NCBI GenBank assembly: GCA_001789205.1
Contig: MFYT01000109.1
Span: 1-64,000 of the forward strand
Direction of reading: 5' to 3'
Length of the DNA: 64,000 bases
From: Candidatus Raymondbacteria bacterium RIFOXYA2_FULL_49_16
Lineage (GTDB): Bacteria > Fibrobacterota > OXYB2-FULL-49-7 > XYB2-FULL-49-35
A program made the position numbers and the translations under genes. Positions 19,258 to 27,847 of the stretch are shown here, piece by piece (the first letter of the stretch is position 1; every line of letters begins with the position of its first letter). The notes below the pieces were generated by a model, which saw nothing but the letters and a program-made list of their open reading frames with translations, made no database searches and was not told the origin of the DNA.

Positions 19258-20484
19258 ATGAATATCCGCGTTTACCTCTTACTCGGCGCGTCACTACTGC
19301 TCTCAGCGTGCGGTTCTGATAAAACGCAGGAAAATCTGGTACGTAAGGAGGTTGTATCCCGTGTCGACCTGCGCGACGTCATCGCGCAGACAGGCGAAGT
19401 AAATCCTGTTGTTAAAGTTGAACTCAAATCCGAGGCCAGCGGAAAAATTGATACAGTATATGTAAAAGAAGGGGTACGGCTTAAAAAAGGCGAGCGCATC
19501 CTGAAAATTGATCCCACCCAATTGATCACCAAGAAACAAAAGCTCGATTTGTCCCTCGAAAAGGCCAGACTCAACGTCACTCTTGCCAAACGTGATTATG
19601 ATAATGCCCAGGAGCTCTTTAAAACAGGCAGCATTGCCCAAAAAAAGCTCGATGATCTGAAGAACCAGTACGAACTTGCCGAGATCGATGTAAAAGACCT
19701 CACCCTCGAATTGGACGATATCCTCTACCAGCTTTCAAAGAGTCTCATTGTCTCCCCAATGGACGGCGTGCTCATTTCCCTTGATGTTGAGGAGGGCGAG
19801 ATAGCGGTGTCAGCCACGTCGGGCTTTTCGGGCGGCACCACCATCGGGACCGTGGCGGACATTTCCAAGCTCGAAGTCATCACCCAGATCGGTGAAGTTG
19901 ACTACGCAAAAATCCATCTTGGCCAGCGCGTGCGCATCAGCCTCGAGTCGGACTCCAAGGCGCAGAGCATAGGCACCGTGTCCCTGGTCTCGCTTGCGGC
20001 AAAAAAAGAATCGGGCAGCACCATCAGTAATTTCGAAGTGCGCGTTGCCATCGATTCCCTTATCCCCGGCCTTATTCCTGGAGTAAACGTCAATTCTGAT
20101 TTTATCGCCCTGGAGAAGAAACACGTGCTCGGTGTTCCTTACACCATGGTCGAAAAACAAAAACGCGGCGACAATGATATCTTTTTTGTGCAACGGCCCG
20201 CGGGAAGCAAGGTCGCGCTACCACAAGGTTTTGATAAAGGACCTGATCAAGGGCAACAAAAGCCGGGCGGGCGGGCGGGCGGCAGACGCGGCATGGGCGA
20301 TAAAATGGACAAACGGATGACAAAGGTACGCGAAGAACGTACAGCAGCCATAGCCAAACTCAACCTGGTAAAACAGCGCATCACAATCGGCGAGACCGAT
20401 TACAAATATTACGAAGTACTCGATGGACTTGCCGAGGGTGACACTGTTGTCAAAATCATTGGCGGAGAATCTACCGAAAGATAG
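19258..20484 (+). CDS. Periplasmic adaptor (MacA/HlyD-type membrane fusion lipoprotein)
   Basis: The 408-residue protein starts with a lipoprotein signal (LLLSAC, Cys18). It has the biotinyl-lipoyl half-motifs (about residues 55-85 and 163-200), a coiled-coil hairpin (about residues 95-160) and a beta-barrel domain (about 203-290). The family links the inner-membrane transporter with TolC. An unusual low-complexity insert at about residues 318-366, rich in Gly, Arg, Met, Gln and Lys (PGGRAGGRRGMGDKMDKRM), interrupts the membrane-proximal domain; its Gly/Arg/Met character resembles the tail of the Spy-like protein upstream. The gap to the ABC ATPase gene is only 5 bases. Confidence 0.9.
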   Translation: MNIRVYLLLGASLLLSACGSDKTQENLVRKEVVSRVDLRDVIAQTGEVNPVVKVELKSEASGKIDTVYVKEGVRLKKGERILKIDPTQLITKKQKLDLSLEKARLNVTLAKRDYDNAQELFKTGSIAQKKLDDLKNQYELAEIDVKDLTLELDDILYQLSKSLIVSPMDGVLISLDVEEGEIAVSATSGFSGGTTIGTVADISKLEVITQIGEVDYAKIHLGQRVRISLESDSKAQSIGTVSLVSLAAKKESGSTISNFEVRVAIDSLIPGLIPGVNVNSDFIALEKKHVLGVPYTMVEKQKRGDNDIFFVQRPAGSKVALPQGFDKGPDQGQQKPGGRAGGRRGMGDKMDKRMTKVREERTAAIAKLNLVKQRITIGETDYKYYEVLDGLAEGDTVVKIIGGESTER

Positions 20485-20489
20485 GCGCT

Positions 20490-21170
20490 ATGGACATTGC
20501 CACGGTCCTGGAGACAAAAGACCTCTGCAAATCATACTATCTGGGTAACGATGCAATCCAGGTGCTTTTCGATGTCAACCTTTGCGTCCGCAAGGGAGAT
20601 TTTTCCGCAATCATGGGTCCATCGGGAAGCGGCAAATCCACCCTGCTCAACATCCTGGGTTGCCTCGACACACCCACATCGGGCGAATATCTCCTGAACG
20701 GCCTGCCGGTCAAGACCCTGAGCCAGTCGCGTCTTGCCGATATCCGCAACCGGGAAATCGGTTTTGTCTTCCAGAATTTTAACCTGCTGCCAAAACTCGA
20801 CGTATTCAGCAACGTTGAACTGCCGCTCATTTATGGAAATGTGTCCAAAAAGGAACGTCACGCGCTGGTCGAGGAATCGCTCAAAAGCCTGGGGCTCTGG
20901 GAACGCAGGCACCACAGGCCCAACGAAATATCAGGCGGCCAAAAACAGCGCGCGGCCATTGCGCGCGCTCTGGTCAAAAAACCCTGCATCATTCTTGCGG
21001 ATGAACCCACAGGCAACCTCGATTCCGTTACCACGCACGAGATACTCGAACTGTTCAAGGAATTGAACGCGCGGGGAAACACCATTCTCGTCATAACCCA
21101 CGAAAGTGAAGTCGCGGGAACAACAAATAAAGTGTTCCATATCAGGGACGGACGCCTGTATCATGACTGA
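20490..21170 (+). CDS. ABC transporter ATP-binding protein (MacB/LolD type)
   Basis: All nucleotide-binding motifs are present: Walker A GPSGSGKST, Q-loop FVFQNFNLLPKL, signature ISGGQKQRAAIARAL, Walker B CIILADEPTGNLD and a switch His in VITHE. At 226 residues it is a free-standing ATPase of the MacB/LolD/FtsE group, which powers mechanotransmission rather than direct membrane crossing. It overlaps the first permease gene by 8 bases. The ATPase is not fused to a permease as in E. coli MacB. Confidence 0.95.
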   Translation: MDIATVLETKDLCKSYYLGNDAIQVLFDVNLCVRKGDFSAIMGPSGSGKSTLLNILGCLDTPTSGEYLLNGLPVKTLSQSRLADIRNREIGFVFQNFNLLPKLDVFSNVELPLIYGNVSKKERHALVEESLKSLGLWERRHHRPNEISGGQKQRAAIARALVKKPCIILADEPTGNLDSVTTHEILELFKELNARGNTILVITHESEVAGTTNKVFHIRDGRLYHD

Positions 21171-22398
21171 CGTGCGAGCGCGTCTCGTAAATTTATTTTT
21201 CGTCAACGGCCAGCTCTGCCTTATAGAAGTGTTCAGTAACAAGCTCCGCTCCTTCATCAGTTCATTCGGCATCTTCCTGGGCGTGGCGTCGCTGCTTATT
21301 CTGCTCTCTTTTATGCACGCTCTGCGAAAAAACGTCACCGACAGCATTGTGGCCATGGGCGGGCTCGATATTATAACCATTACCAAACTCGCGCCTGAGA
21401 CAAACGCGGAGGCGCTCGCGTTCAGGCGCTCGCCGGGCCTCAAACTCACCCAGGCAGAGGCATTGCAGCGGGAGATACCAGAGATCACCATGGTACTGCC
21501 CGAGGCGTCATCGGGCCATGCCGAGCTTTCAGTACCAGGCAAGGAAGCCCGTGCCAACCCTGTTGCCGTGAGTCTTCCCTACTCGGACGTGTTCAATTAC
21601 CAGATCGGATCGGGCCGCGCGTTTGTCCAGGACGATTTTGATCAGGCGGCAAAGGTATGCGTCATAGGCAGCCGCATACAAGAGAGACTCTTTCCCGGCG
21701 TACCGAACCCGGTGGGCAAATCCCTGCTATTCAACGGCATGTCGTTCAAGGTCGTCGGCCTTATTTACACCGAAGACCGGTGGGACTGGCGCTCGCGTAC
21801 CATGCTCTATCCCTACCCAACATACGAGCGGTATGTGGGAGGCCAGGACAATGTATTGGGCAGCATCAAAATAAAAGTAAAAACAATCAGCCGTTTGGCC
21901 CAAACAAAGGCGGAAATGACCTCACGGCTCATTAGCATGCACCGCGGTGTCGAGGACTTTGATGTTGTGCTCAACGAGGACAAAATCAAGGAAATGGAGG
22001 ACACGCAGCGCGCGCTGAATATCCTTATCGTGGTGATCGCTGTGCTCTCACTTTTCATCGGCGGGATAAGCATTATGAACATCATGTTCGCCACCATTGG
22101 CGACCGCGTACGCGAGATCGGCCTGCGCAAAGCGCTCGGTGCTCACAAAAGCGATCTCTTTGTCCAATTCCTCATCGAATCCGTTCTACTGTGCTTTGTG
22201 GGTGCAATGCCGGGCATGGTGTTCGGGTCAATTCCCACCTTTTTGCCCACGGAACTGCTCCCCATGACTCCTACCCTCGCCGCGGCCGATTACCTGCTCA
22301 GCATCGGGTTCACCATCTTTGTCGGTATTGGCGCTGGCGTGTTTCCCGCGTGGAAGGCCGCCAACATGCGGCCCATAGAGGCGCTCCAATATGCCTAA
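21163..22398 (+). CDS. MacB-type ABC permease, subunit 1
   Basis: I place the start at ATG 21163 (MTDVRARLVNLFF), which overlaps the ATPase stop by 8 bases. The longer reading from 21106 would lie well inside the ATPase gene. The 411-residue protein has one N-terminal transmembrane helix (SSFGIFLGVASLLILLSF), a large periplasmic MacB_PCD domain, and three C-terminal helices with the FtsX signature (IVVIAVLSLFIGGISIMNIMFATIGDRVREIGLRKALGA). With the next gene it probably forms a heterodimeric MacB-like transporter for a peptide, lipid or toxic compound. The substrate is unknown. Confidence 0.92.
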   Translation: MTDVRARLVNLFFVNGQLCLIEVFSNKLRSFISSFGIFLGVASLLILLSFMHALRKNVTDSIVAMGGLDIITITKLAPETNAEALAFRRSPGLKLTQAEALQREIPEITMVLPEASSGHAELSVPGKEARANPVAVSLPYSDVFNYQIGSGRAFVQDDFDQAAKVCVIGSRIQERLFPGVPNPVGKSLLFNGMSFKVVGLIYTEDRWDWRSRTMLYPYPTYERYVGGQDNVLGSIKIKVKTISRLAQTKAEMTSRLISMHRGVEDFDVVLNEDKIKEMEDTQRALNILIVVIAVLSLFIGGISIMNIMFATIGDRVREIGLRKALGAHKSDLFVQFLIESVLLCFVGAMPGMVFGSIPTFLPTELLPMTPTLAAADYLLSIGFTIFVGIGAGVFPAWKAANMRPIEALQYA

Positions 22399-23698
22399 GA
22401 CACGGATGGCGCGCTACGCGGCGGCAGCGCTTACCTTTGCCCGATGGAGCTATGTTGGCGTGCATACGGGCTTCATTGAAATGCGTTCCCATGTGCTCCG
22501 GTCAATCCTTTCCGCCATAGGCATTCTCTTCGGCGTTTTCGTCATGGTCGCCATGCTCTCTCTCATTGGCGGACTCAACACCTTCCTGAACAAACGCATG
22601 GGTGAATGGATGGGTTCGGTTTTTATTGAAAAGATCAATGAGCCCCCAAAGGAAAAGCTGGCCGAATTCAGCCGATCGCGCGGTCTCACCTTCAGCGACG
22701 GCATTTTCCTGCAGGATAGCGTTCCCTCAGTGCGCACCGTATACAAATCCATTGAAAGGTTCGACCAATTGTTGACCATTGGAGGCCAAACACGCGCGCA
22801 CTTCATGGGCGTCGATTCCCAGACTCTGGCAAAACAATTCACCATGGATATTGAACTTGATATCAAAGAAGGCCGCATGCTCGATGCGTCGGATTTTTCC
22901 GACGGCAGCCTGGTCTGCATGGTTTCGTCGTTTATCGCTGAGGATATTACGCGAAAATTGGAAACCAGCGGAAAGACCGCTGGTGATATCATCGGCAGCA
23001 GTATTTATTTTAAAAACCAGCGTTTCAGAATTATAGGGGTCTTTGGTCCCAAAAAGGCGGATGTGAAACGGTGGTGGATGCGGAACAACGTGTATGTTCC
23101 CCTGGTGGCCATGCAGAAATATGTGTCGGGCTACAATCCCGATCCGGGCCACCTCTGGCTGCAGGTGGACGATCCTCTGCTTATGGACAAGCAGCTCGAC
23201 GATGTGGTTTCGAACCTCATTGCCCGGCACCGCGGCGTCGAAGACTTTGAATACCGCAAACCCGACAACCTGAAGGAATTTATCAGCATGATGGGCAACG
23301 TGAGCCTCATCATGGGCATCATTGCCGCGATTTCATTGCTTGCCGGCGGCTTGGGCATAATGAACGTGATGCTCTCGAGCATTTCAGAGCGCATCAGGGA
23401 AATTGGCATCAGAAAGGCATTGGGCGCAAGCACCGTGCAGATTTTCGTCCAGTTTATAGCTGAAACCAGTACTCTCTGCTTTATCGGCGGAACAATCGGT
23501 GCGCTTTTTGGCTGCGTTCCCATGCTGATAGGCGACGCCATTGAGAAAGCGACCGGCGGGGTCATAAATCCCACGCTCCTGCCCCAATACATCCTGGCCA
23601 TGGTGGTGGTGATCGCCTCCATGGGCGTGATCTTTGGCCTCTACCCCGCGGTCAAAGCCTCACGCATGAATCCCATCGATGCCCTGAGATACGAATAA
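22391..23698 (+). CDS. MacB-type ABC permease, subunit 2
   Basis: This 435-residue paralogue of the preceding permease overlaps it by 8 bases. It shows the same plan: helix 1 near residues 37-60 (SAIGILFGVFVMVAMLSLIG), a MacB_PCD periplasmic domain, and the FtsX block GGLGIMNVMLSSISERIREIGIRKALGA before the last helices. Two distinct permeases with one ATPase imply a heterodimer. It is the last gene of the efflux run; no intrinsic terminator is clear after it, and the following gene has its own promoter. Confidence 0.92.
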   Translation: MPKTRMARYAAAALTFARWSYVGVHTGFIEMRSHVLRSILSAIGILFGVFVMVAMLSLIGGLNTFLNKRMGEWMGSVFIEKINEPPKEKLAEFSRSRGLTFSDGIFLQDSVPSVRTVYKSIERFDQLLTIGGQTRAHFMGVDSQTLAKQFTMDIELDIKEGRMLDASDFSDGSLVCMVSSFIAEDITRKLETSGKTAGDIIGSSIYFKNQRFRIIGVFGPKKADVKRWWMRNNVYVPLVAMQKYVSGYNPDPGHLWLQVDDPLLMDKQLDDVVSNLIARHRGVEDFEYRKPDNLKEFISMMGNVSLIMGIIAAISLLAGGLGIMNVMLSSISERIREIGIRKALGASTVQIFVQFIAETSTLCFIGGTIGALFGCVPMLIGDAIEKATGGVINPTLLPQYILAMVVVIASMGVIFGLYPAVKASRMNPIDALRYE

Positions 23699-23773
23699 TC
23701 CCTGCTGAGATTGCGGGTTCTGCGGCGATTAACGCGGGTTCCCAAAACATCCGGGAATCTAAAATCTTCCTTA

Positions 23774-23802
23774 TTGACTTCAAACCTTCACTGAGATATA
23801 TT
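23774..23802 (+). promoter_or_regulatory. Sigma70-like promoter for the SGNH/GH20 genes
   Basis: TTGACT (23774-23779) and TATATT (23797-23802) are separated by 17 bases, about 40 bases before the start codon at 23842. The AAGGGGGG ribosome site lies between them and the ATG. Confidence 0.7.
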
Positions 23803-23841
23803 ACTAAAGAATACAGGCATAACAAAACAAAGGGGGGAAAC

Positions 23842-25926
23842 ATGGTTTTTTTCAAGAAGCGATTTATCGTCATTGTATGCCTTTTTAGTCTCATTGGGTC
23901 AACCATAGCCTATACCATTCCCGTCATCGACGCTCAGCTTAAAGCCAACCTTCGCAGCATTAAGAAGCGCGGCGGGCTGATCGGACGCATTGTCGGCAAA
24001 ATGGGCCAGTGGGGCGACTCCATAACAAACTCAATGGCATACCTGGGAAGCCTGGCAGGGTATGGATGCAGCGGGAATACAACGTGCGAAACCTACCAGC
24101 CAATTCTTATCTGGATGAAGGCCTGCGAGACCTCACCGGGCAGCGGCATTGTCGGCGGCGGATGCAGTTCTCCCCTTGCCGAAAAAGGCGGCGGTCACTG
24201 CTGTGAATCAGGATGGACAATCGAATCAGGTCTCAATGTAATAGCCCGTGTTATAGAGCAGGACAATCCATCCTGGTCTCTTACTATGTACGGCACCAAC
24301 GATATAAACGGCAACAACTGGGACGACGCCCGGGGTGAAACATACAAGCGCCGCCTTAAATATTTCCTCCTGGCAAGCGCTGAAGCGGGCATTCCGCCCG
24401 CCGTAAGCACCATTCCTCCGCGCATGGATGGCTGCAATGTTTCAAACGACTATACGCCAAGCGTCACCATCTGTAATAATAAAATTACCGCGGCGGCAAA
24501 TGAGTTGAAAATTCCCCTGGTTGATTTTCATTATGCGTGCGTGGAACACCACCCGTCCGACTGGTGCGGCGGTACTACCGGCACACTGGGCGATGACGGC
24601 GTGCATCCCTCCTGGCACAGCAATACCACGAATTTCGATCCCCCGGCCATTTATAACGATGGATACGCCATACGGGGCAAGCTGACCCTCGATTATGCCC
24701 AAAGACTCAAGGCGATTGTGTTCGATAATAATGCGCCGGACGGTCTGGATCTTCCCATTATCGACGTTTCTTCATCCACACATCTTTGGGGTCAATACAC
24801 GAACAACAGTTCTGTCAGCTTTTCCTGGACACTCGATGGCGGTTCAACGCCAACGGGCTACAGCTACGTATTTGACCAGGTCGACACAACAATGCCCGAC
24901 CAAACCAGCGAGGGAACAGGCGTCTCCGCGACAGAGACAGCGACATCATCCGGCGATTGGTATTTCCACATCCGCGCTAACAGCGCACTCGGTTGGGGCC
25001 CGGTGACCCATTACCTTGTCAGGATCCTGCCTGCTGACCAGATGGTCCTGCAGGAAGGCATGAACGGTTATTCCGGTACAGCGGATGCGTCAATTTATGG
25101 TGAAACCAGCCATGGTTCCGACGCCATTATGCGGAAATACAATAGCGGCGGGTCTGGAGACCGTCAGCTCTACAGGTTCAGTCTTGCACCGGCTGTAGGC
25201 CTTGCAGTAACAGGCGCGCAGCTGCAGATCTTTACCGACAGTCCTGCAAACGGCGATTCGGTTGCGCTCTACAAACTGACCGCAAGCTGGGGAGAGGGTT
25301 ACAGCGTATGGAACCAGCAGAAAGGCGTGAGTTGGACTTACCGTTTTGCCGATAGCACGCAGGCATGGACAACTGCCGGCGGCGATTTTGAGCATTCACC
25401 CATAGGCGCAACCGCGCTGCCAACAGACAGACAACCGACGTGGGTTTCATTCGACATAACCTCGACCGTCCAGGGCTGGCTCGCCGATACATCAACGAAC
25501 CACGGCGTAATCATAATCGGATACGGAGCATGGTTGTCAACTAGTTTTTTCTCGCGGGAGTTTCCTCTCAAGAGCCTGCGTCCCAAGCTGCTGCTCACCC
25601 ATACCGGCAGCGGCGTCCAAGAGAACATGGCAATGGCGCAGGGTATCGCCCTTGGCCAGCCCTATCCTAATCCGGGCAATCCAGGCGTGGTCATTCCGGT
25701 TACTCTTGCGCCCTCAGCGCGAGTCCAGGTCTCTGTGTATTCAGTGAAAGGCGAACTGCTTAAGAAGGTCTCACTCGCAAACACAAGCGCTTCTCCCCGT
25801 CGCGAAATACTGCGCTGGGACGCAATTGACATGACAGGCAGCAAGGTCTCCTCGGGCCTGTATCTGGCCCGGATGAAAACGGATGACGGCACGGTGGTGA
25901 TAAAAAGATTCGTGATCACGCAATAA
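23842..25926 (+). CDS. Secreted SGNH hydrolase with DNRLRE and T9SS type A sorting domains
   Basis: The 694-residue protein has a signal peptide (KKRFIVIVCLFSLIGSTIA). Residues ~45-295 form an SGNH/GDSL hydrolase domain: block I GQWGDS with Ser60, GTND near residue 153, and DDGVH with Asp252 and His255 as the other catalytic residues. An Ig/fibronectin-like stretch follows (~305-390), then a DNRLRE-type beta domain (~400-590, with YRFSL and the SVWNQQ region). The C-terminal ~80 residues are a FlgD-like T9SS type A sorting domain (YPNPGNP ... VSSGLYLARM ... KRFVITQ). It is probably an esterase acting on acetylated or esterified polysaccharide outside the cell. The TAA stop shares a base with the ATG of the GH20 gene, so the two are translationally coupled. 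Confidence 0.88.
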   Translation: MVFFKKRFIVIVCLFSLIGSTIAYTIPVIDAQLKANLRSIKKRGGLIGRIVGKMGQWGDSITNSMAYLGSLAGYGCSGNTTCETYQPILIWMKACETSPGSGIVGGGCSSPLAEKGGGHCCESGWTIESGLNVIARVIEQDNPSWSLTMYGTNDINGNNWDDARGETYKRRLKYFLLASAEAGIPPAVSTIPPRMDGCNVSNDYTPSVTICNNKITAAANELKIPLVDFHYACVEHHPSDWCGGTTGTLGDDGVHPSWHSNTTNFDPPAIYNDGYAIRGKLTLDYAQRLKAIVFDNNAPDGLDLPIIDVSSSTHLWGQYTNNSSVSFSWTLDGGSTPTGYSYVFDQVDTTMPDQTSEGTGVSATETATSSGDWYFHIRANSALGWGPVTHYLVRILPADQMVLQEGMNGYSGTADASIYGETSHGSDAIMRKYNSGGSGDRQLYRFSLAPAVGLAVTGAQLQIFTDSPANGDSVALYKLTASWGEGYSVWNQQKGVSWTYRFADSTQAWTTAGGDFEHSPIGATALPTDRQPTWVSFDITSTVQGWLADTSTNHGVIIIGYGAWLSTSFFSREFPLKSLRPKLLLTHTGSGVQENMAMAQGIALGQPYPNPGNPGVVIPVTLAPSARVQVSVYSVKGELLKKVSLANTSASPRREILRWDAIDMTGSKVSSGLYLARMKTDDGTVVIKRFVITQ

Positions 25927-27575
25927 TGAAAGAAAAAAACCAAATATCCGGCCACGGACTCGGTATCATGAAATATGCAATCATGATACTGGGATTCATG
26001 ACTTTAGGATCAGCGGAAAAGGTAGGTCTCATAGACCGCATTCATCTGGTCCCGCAGCCGCAAAAAATCGTCTACGCGATAAAAAACATCGCTTTTCCAA
26101 CTCGTATATCTATTATCGGTATCGATTCTTCGGTTGCGGGACAGAAGGCCCTGGCGCAGACACTTGCGGGAATCCTTGGCAGAATGGAAGGGATAGTATA
26201 CGCGTTTCAAAATGCCTATCCATATACAATCACCTTTAAGAAGGAAAAATCCATAAAACATTTGGAAGGATATTCGCTGGTTTCCGAAGAAAACGGGATC
26301 GCGATCCGGTACAGCACGGACGCAGGGGCTTATTACGCTGCCCAAACCCTTTATCAGCTCCTGGCATATTCCTATTCCGGCGTAAATGTTCTTGCCTTCA
26401 ACCAGGAACCCGCTGAAGAAGGCGCGCCAACAAAGAAATATTTTCCTTTGCTGACCATCGAAGACTCGCCAGCCTACGCTGTCCGCTCGGTCATGATCGA
26501 CATGGGTCGCGCGCCCTTTTCCATTCCCCTGATAAAACGTGTTATACGGATAATGGCGCACCTGAAGCTCAACACCCTGCACCTTCATTTATTCGACGAC
26601 CAACTCATGGGTTTTAAATTCAAAAATCTTCCTCTCGGCTCTGAAAACCCCGCAGCCATTACCGCGGGACAACTCAAGGAAATCGTTTCTTATGCCCGCT
26701 CATACCACGTTTCGGTCATGCCGGAGATTGAATCTTGGGGACATGTAGCGAGCATTATCTATCACTATCCCAAACTTCTCGGAGCGCCGGGCATGTACGG
26801 CGGTTCGTCATTTGCCATTGGCGAAAAGACCTTTGATCTGCTTGGAAAAATCTATGACGAGATAATCCCTTGCCTTGAGGAAACGACCGCAATCCATGTT
26901 GGACTTGATGAGGCGGTCTGGACCCTTGCTCCTGGTGAGGAGAACAAAGGGCTTACGCCAACCGTCATGGTGAAACGTATCTACGACATTCTCATGACCC
27001 TGGGCGCAAAACATAAGAAACAGATTATTATGCACCTGTGGGCGGACCATGGCGGCAGGCCTTTGCCAAAAGAGATAGGAAAGAAAGTGGTCATTGAGCC
27101 GTGGAAATACCGCCAGACCGATGAGCCGAAAATAATCGCCGCATTGCAACAATACGGCGGCAAGGACAAAACGCCGCTCATGATGGGAGCCGGCGCAAGT
27201 TCGGTCCACTACAATGGTACGTACGAGGCCACGCGCTTTTGGTGCCGCGAAGGACTCAAATATCCGAACGTATTGGGAGTCACGATCTGCATATGGGAGA
27301 CCAATGATATTGCGGGAAAACTTATAACCATGTACGGAGGCGCCTGCGCCGCGTGGTCGCCGAACACCCTTGAGCGCACAGACGATGATCCTATTGGAGA
27401 GAGAGCGCGAAACATGGCGGACCGGGAGATGCGCAAGTGGCAGATCATTTTCCCTGACGCGAACCCTGACCAAATCAACGCTGATCGGGGGCCTGAGGCG
27501 TACCAAGGCAGATATGTTTGGCCACCTCGCGCAGGTGTTCCTGTGGCGCCTACCGCGCTGCCAACGCCCCAATAG
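25926..27575 (+). CDS. Glycoside hydrolase family 20 beta-N-acetylhexosaminidase-like protein
   Basis: This protein has 549 residues. A hydrophobic N-terminal segment (MKYAIMILGFMTLGSA) suggests export. A GH20b alpha/beta domain (~35-165) precedes the (beta/alpha)8 domain. The catalytic pair Asp328-Glu329 of HVGLDEA is the GH20 signature, in which Asp positions the substrate N-acetyl group and Glu is the acid/base. GH20 enzymes release terminal GlcNAc or GalNAc from chitin fragments, glycans or glycolipids. Unlike the SGNH protein before it, it has no T9SS domain, so it may stay in the periplasm. A NahK-like kinase and nucleotidyltransferase lie a few genes away, which fits use of the released amino sugar. 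Confidence 0.88.
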   Translation: MKEKNQISGHGLGIMKYAIMILGFMTLGSAEKVGLIDRIHLVPQPQKIVYAIKNIAFPTRISIIGIDSSVAGQKALAQTLAGILGRMEGIVYAFQNAYPYTITFKKEKSIKHLEGYSLVSEENGIAIRYSTDAGAYYAAQTLYQLLAYSYSGVNVLAFNQEPAEEGAPTKKYFPLLTIEDSPAYAVRSVMIDMGRAPFSIPLIKRVIRIMAHLKLNTLHLHLFDDQLMGFKFKNLPLGSENPAAITAGQLKEIVSYARSYHVSVMPEIESWGHVASIIYHYPKLLGAPGMYGGSSFAIGEKTFDLLGKIYDEIIPCLEETTAIHVGLDEAVWTLAPGEENKGLTPTVMVKRIYDILMTLGAKHKKQIIMHLWADHGGRPLPKEIGKKVVIEPWKYRQTDEPKIIAALQQYGGKDKTPLMMGAGASSVHYNGTYEATRFWCREGLKYPNVLGVTICIWETNDIAGKLITMYGGACAAWSPNTLERTDDDPIGERARNMADREMRKWQIIFPDANPDQINADRGPEAYQGRYVWPPRAGVPVAPTALPTPQ

Positions 27576-27582
27576 ATCCACC

Positions 27583-27825
27583 TTACTTGAGCAGAATGAT
27601 CCTTCTGCTCTGTTCAACGCCGCAGCACTGAAACTGGCAGATATATAGTCCGGATGCAACTCTTGCGCCATTCTGATCCACGCCATACCAGGTAACCGTA
27701 TGTTGTCCTGAACGGAGCGGCTTATCGACGAGGGGCTGGATCAACTTGCCTTGGATATTGTAGATGGATATTATAACAGCTCGAAAGACCTTTTTATTGT
27801 CAACATAGAGCAGTTGAGCGGAAAT
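27583..27825 (-). pseudogene. Relic of a T9SS/FlgD-like C-terminal sorting domain
   Basis: On the minus strand 80 codons are open and end in TAA at 27583. The reading contains ISIYNIQGKLIQPL, SGQHTVTWYGVDQNGARVAS and GLYICQF, ending in RRIILLK. This is the pattern of a complete type A sorting domain (V.IYN..G..V, G.H...W.G.D..G..V.SG.Y). There is no start codon or signal peptide; an in-frame TAA lies directly upstream at 27826-27828. It sits between the convergent GH20 and lipocalin genes, out of frame with the lipocalin. It is best explained as the remaining 3' end of a deleted secreted-protein gene. Confidence 0.72.
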
Positions 27826-27847
27826 TTATCCCCTGCCAATGTTATAA

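Noticed and set aside
21106-21162. Longer start of permease 1
   Set aside because: It lies within the ATPase gene; the ATG at 21163 gives the usual 8-base overlap and a typical N-terminus.
23699-23773. Terminator after permease 2
   Set aside because: Only a 5-bp stem (TTCCC/GGGAA) without a T-run; too weak to call.
26808-27686. 292-codon minus-strand ORF opposite the GH20 gene
   Set aside because: No motif, very Arg-rich, and antisense to a gene with an intact catalytic signature. Only its low-coordinate neighbour frame (27583-27825) encodes a real T9SS-like relic.
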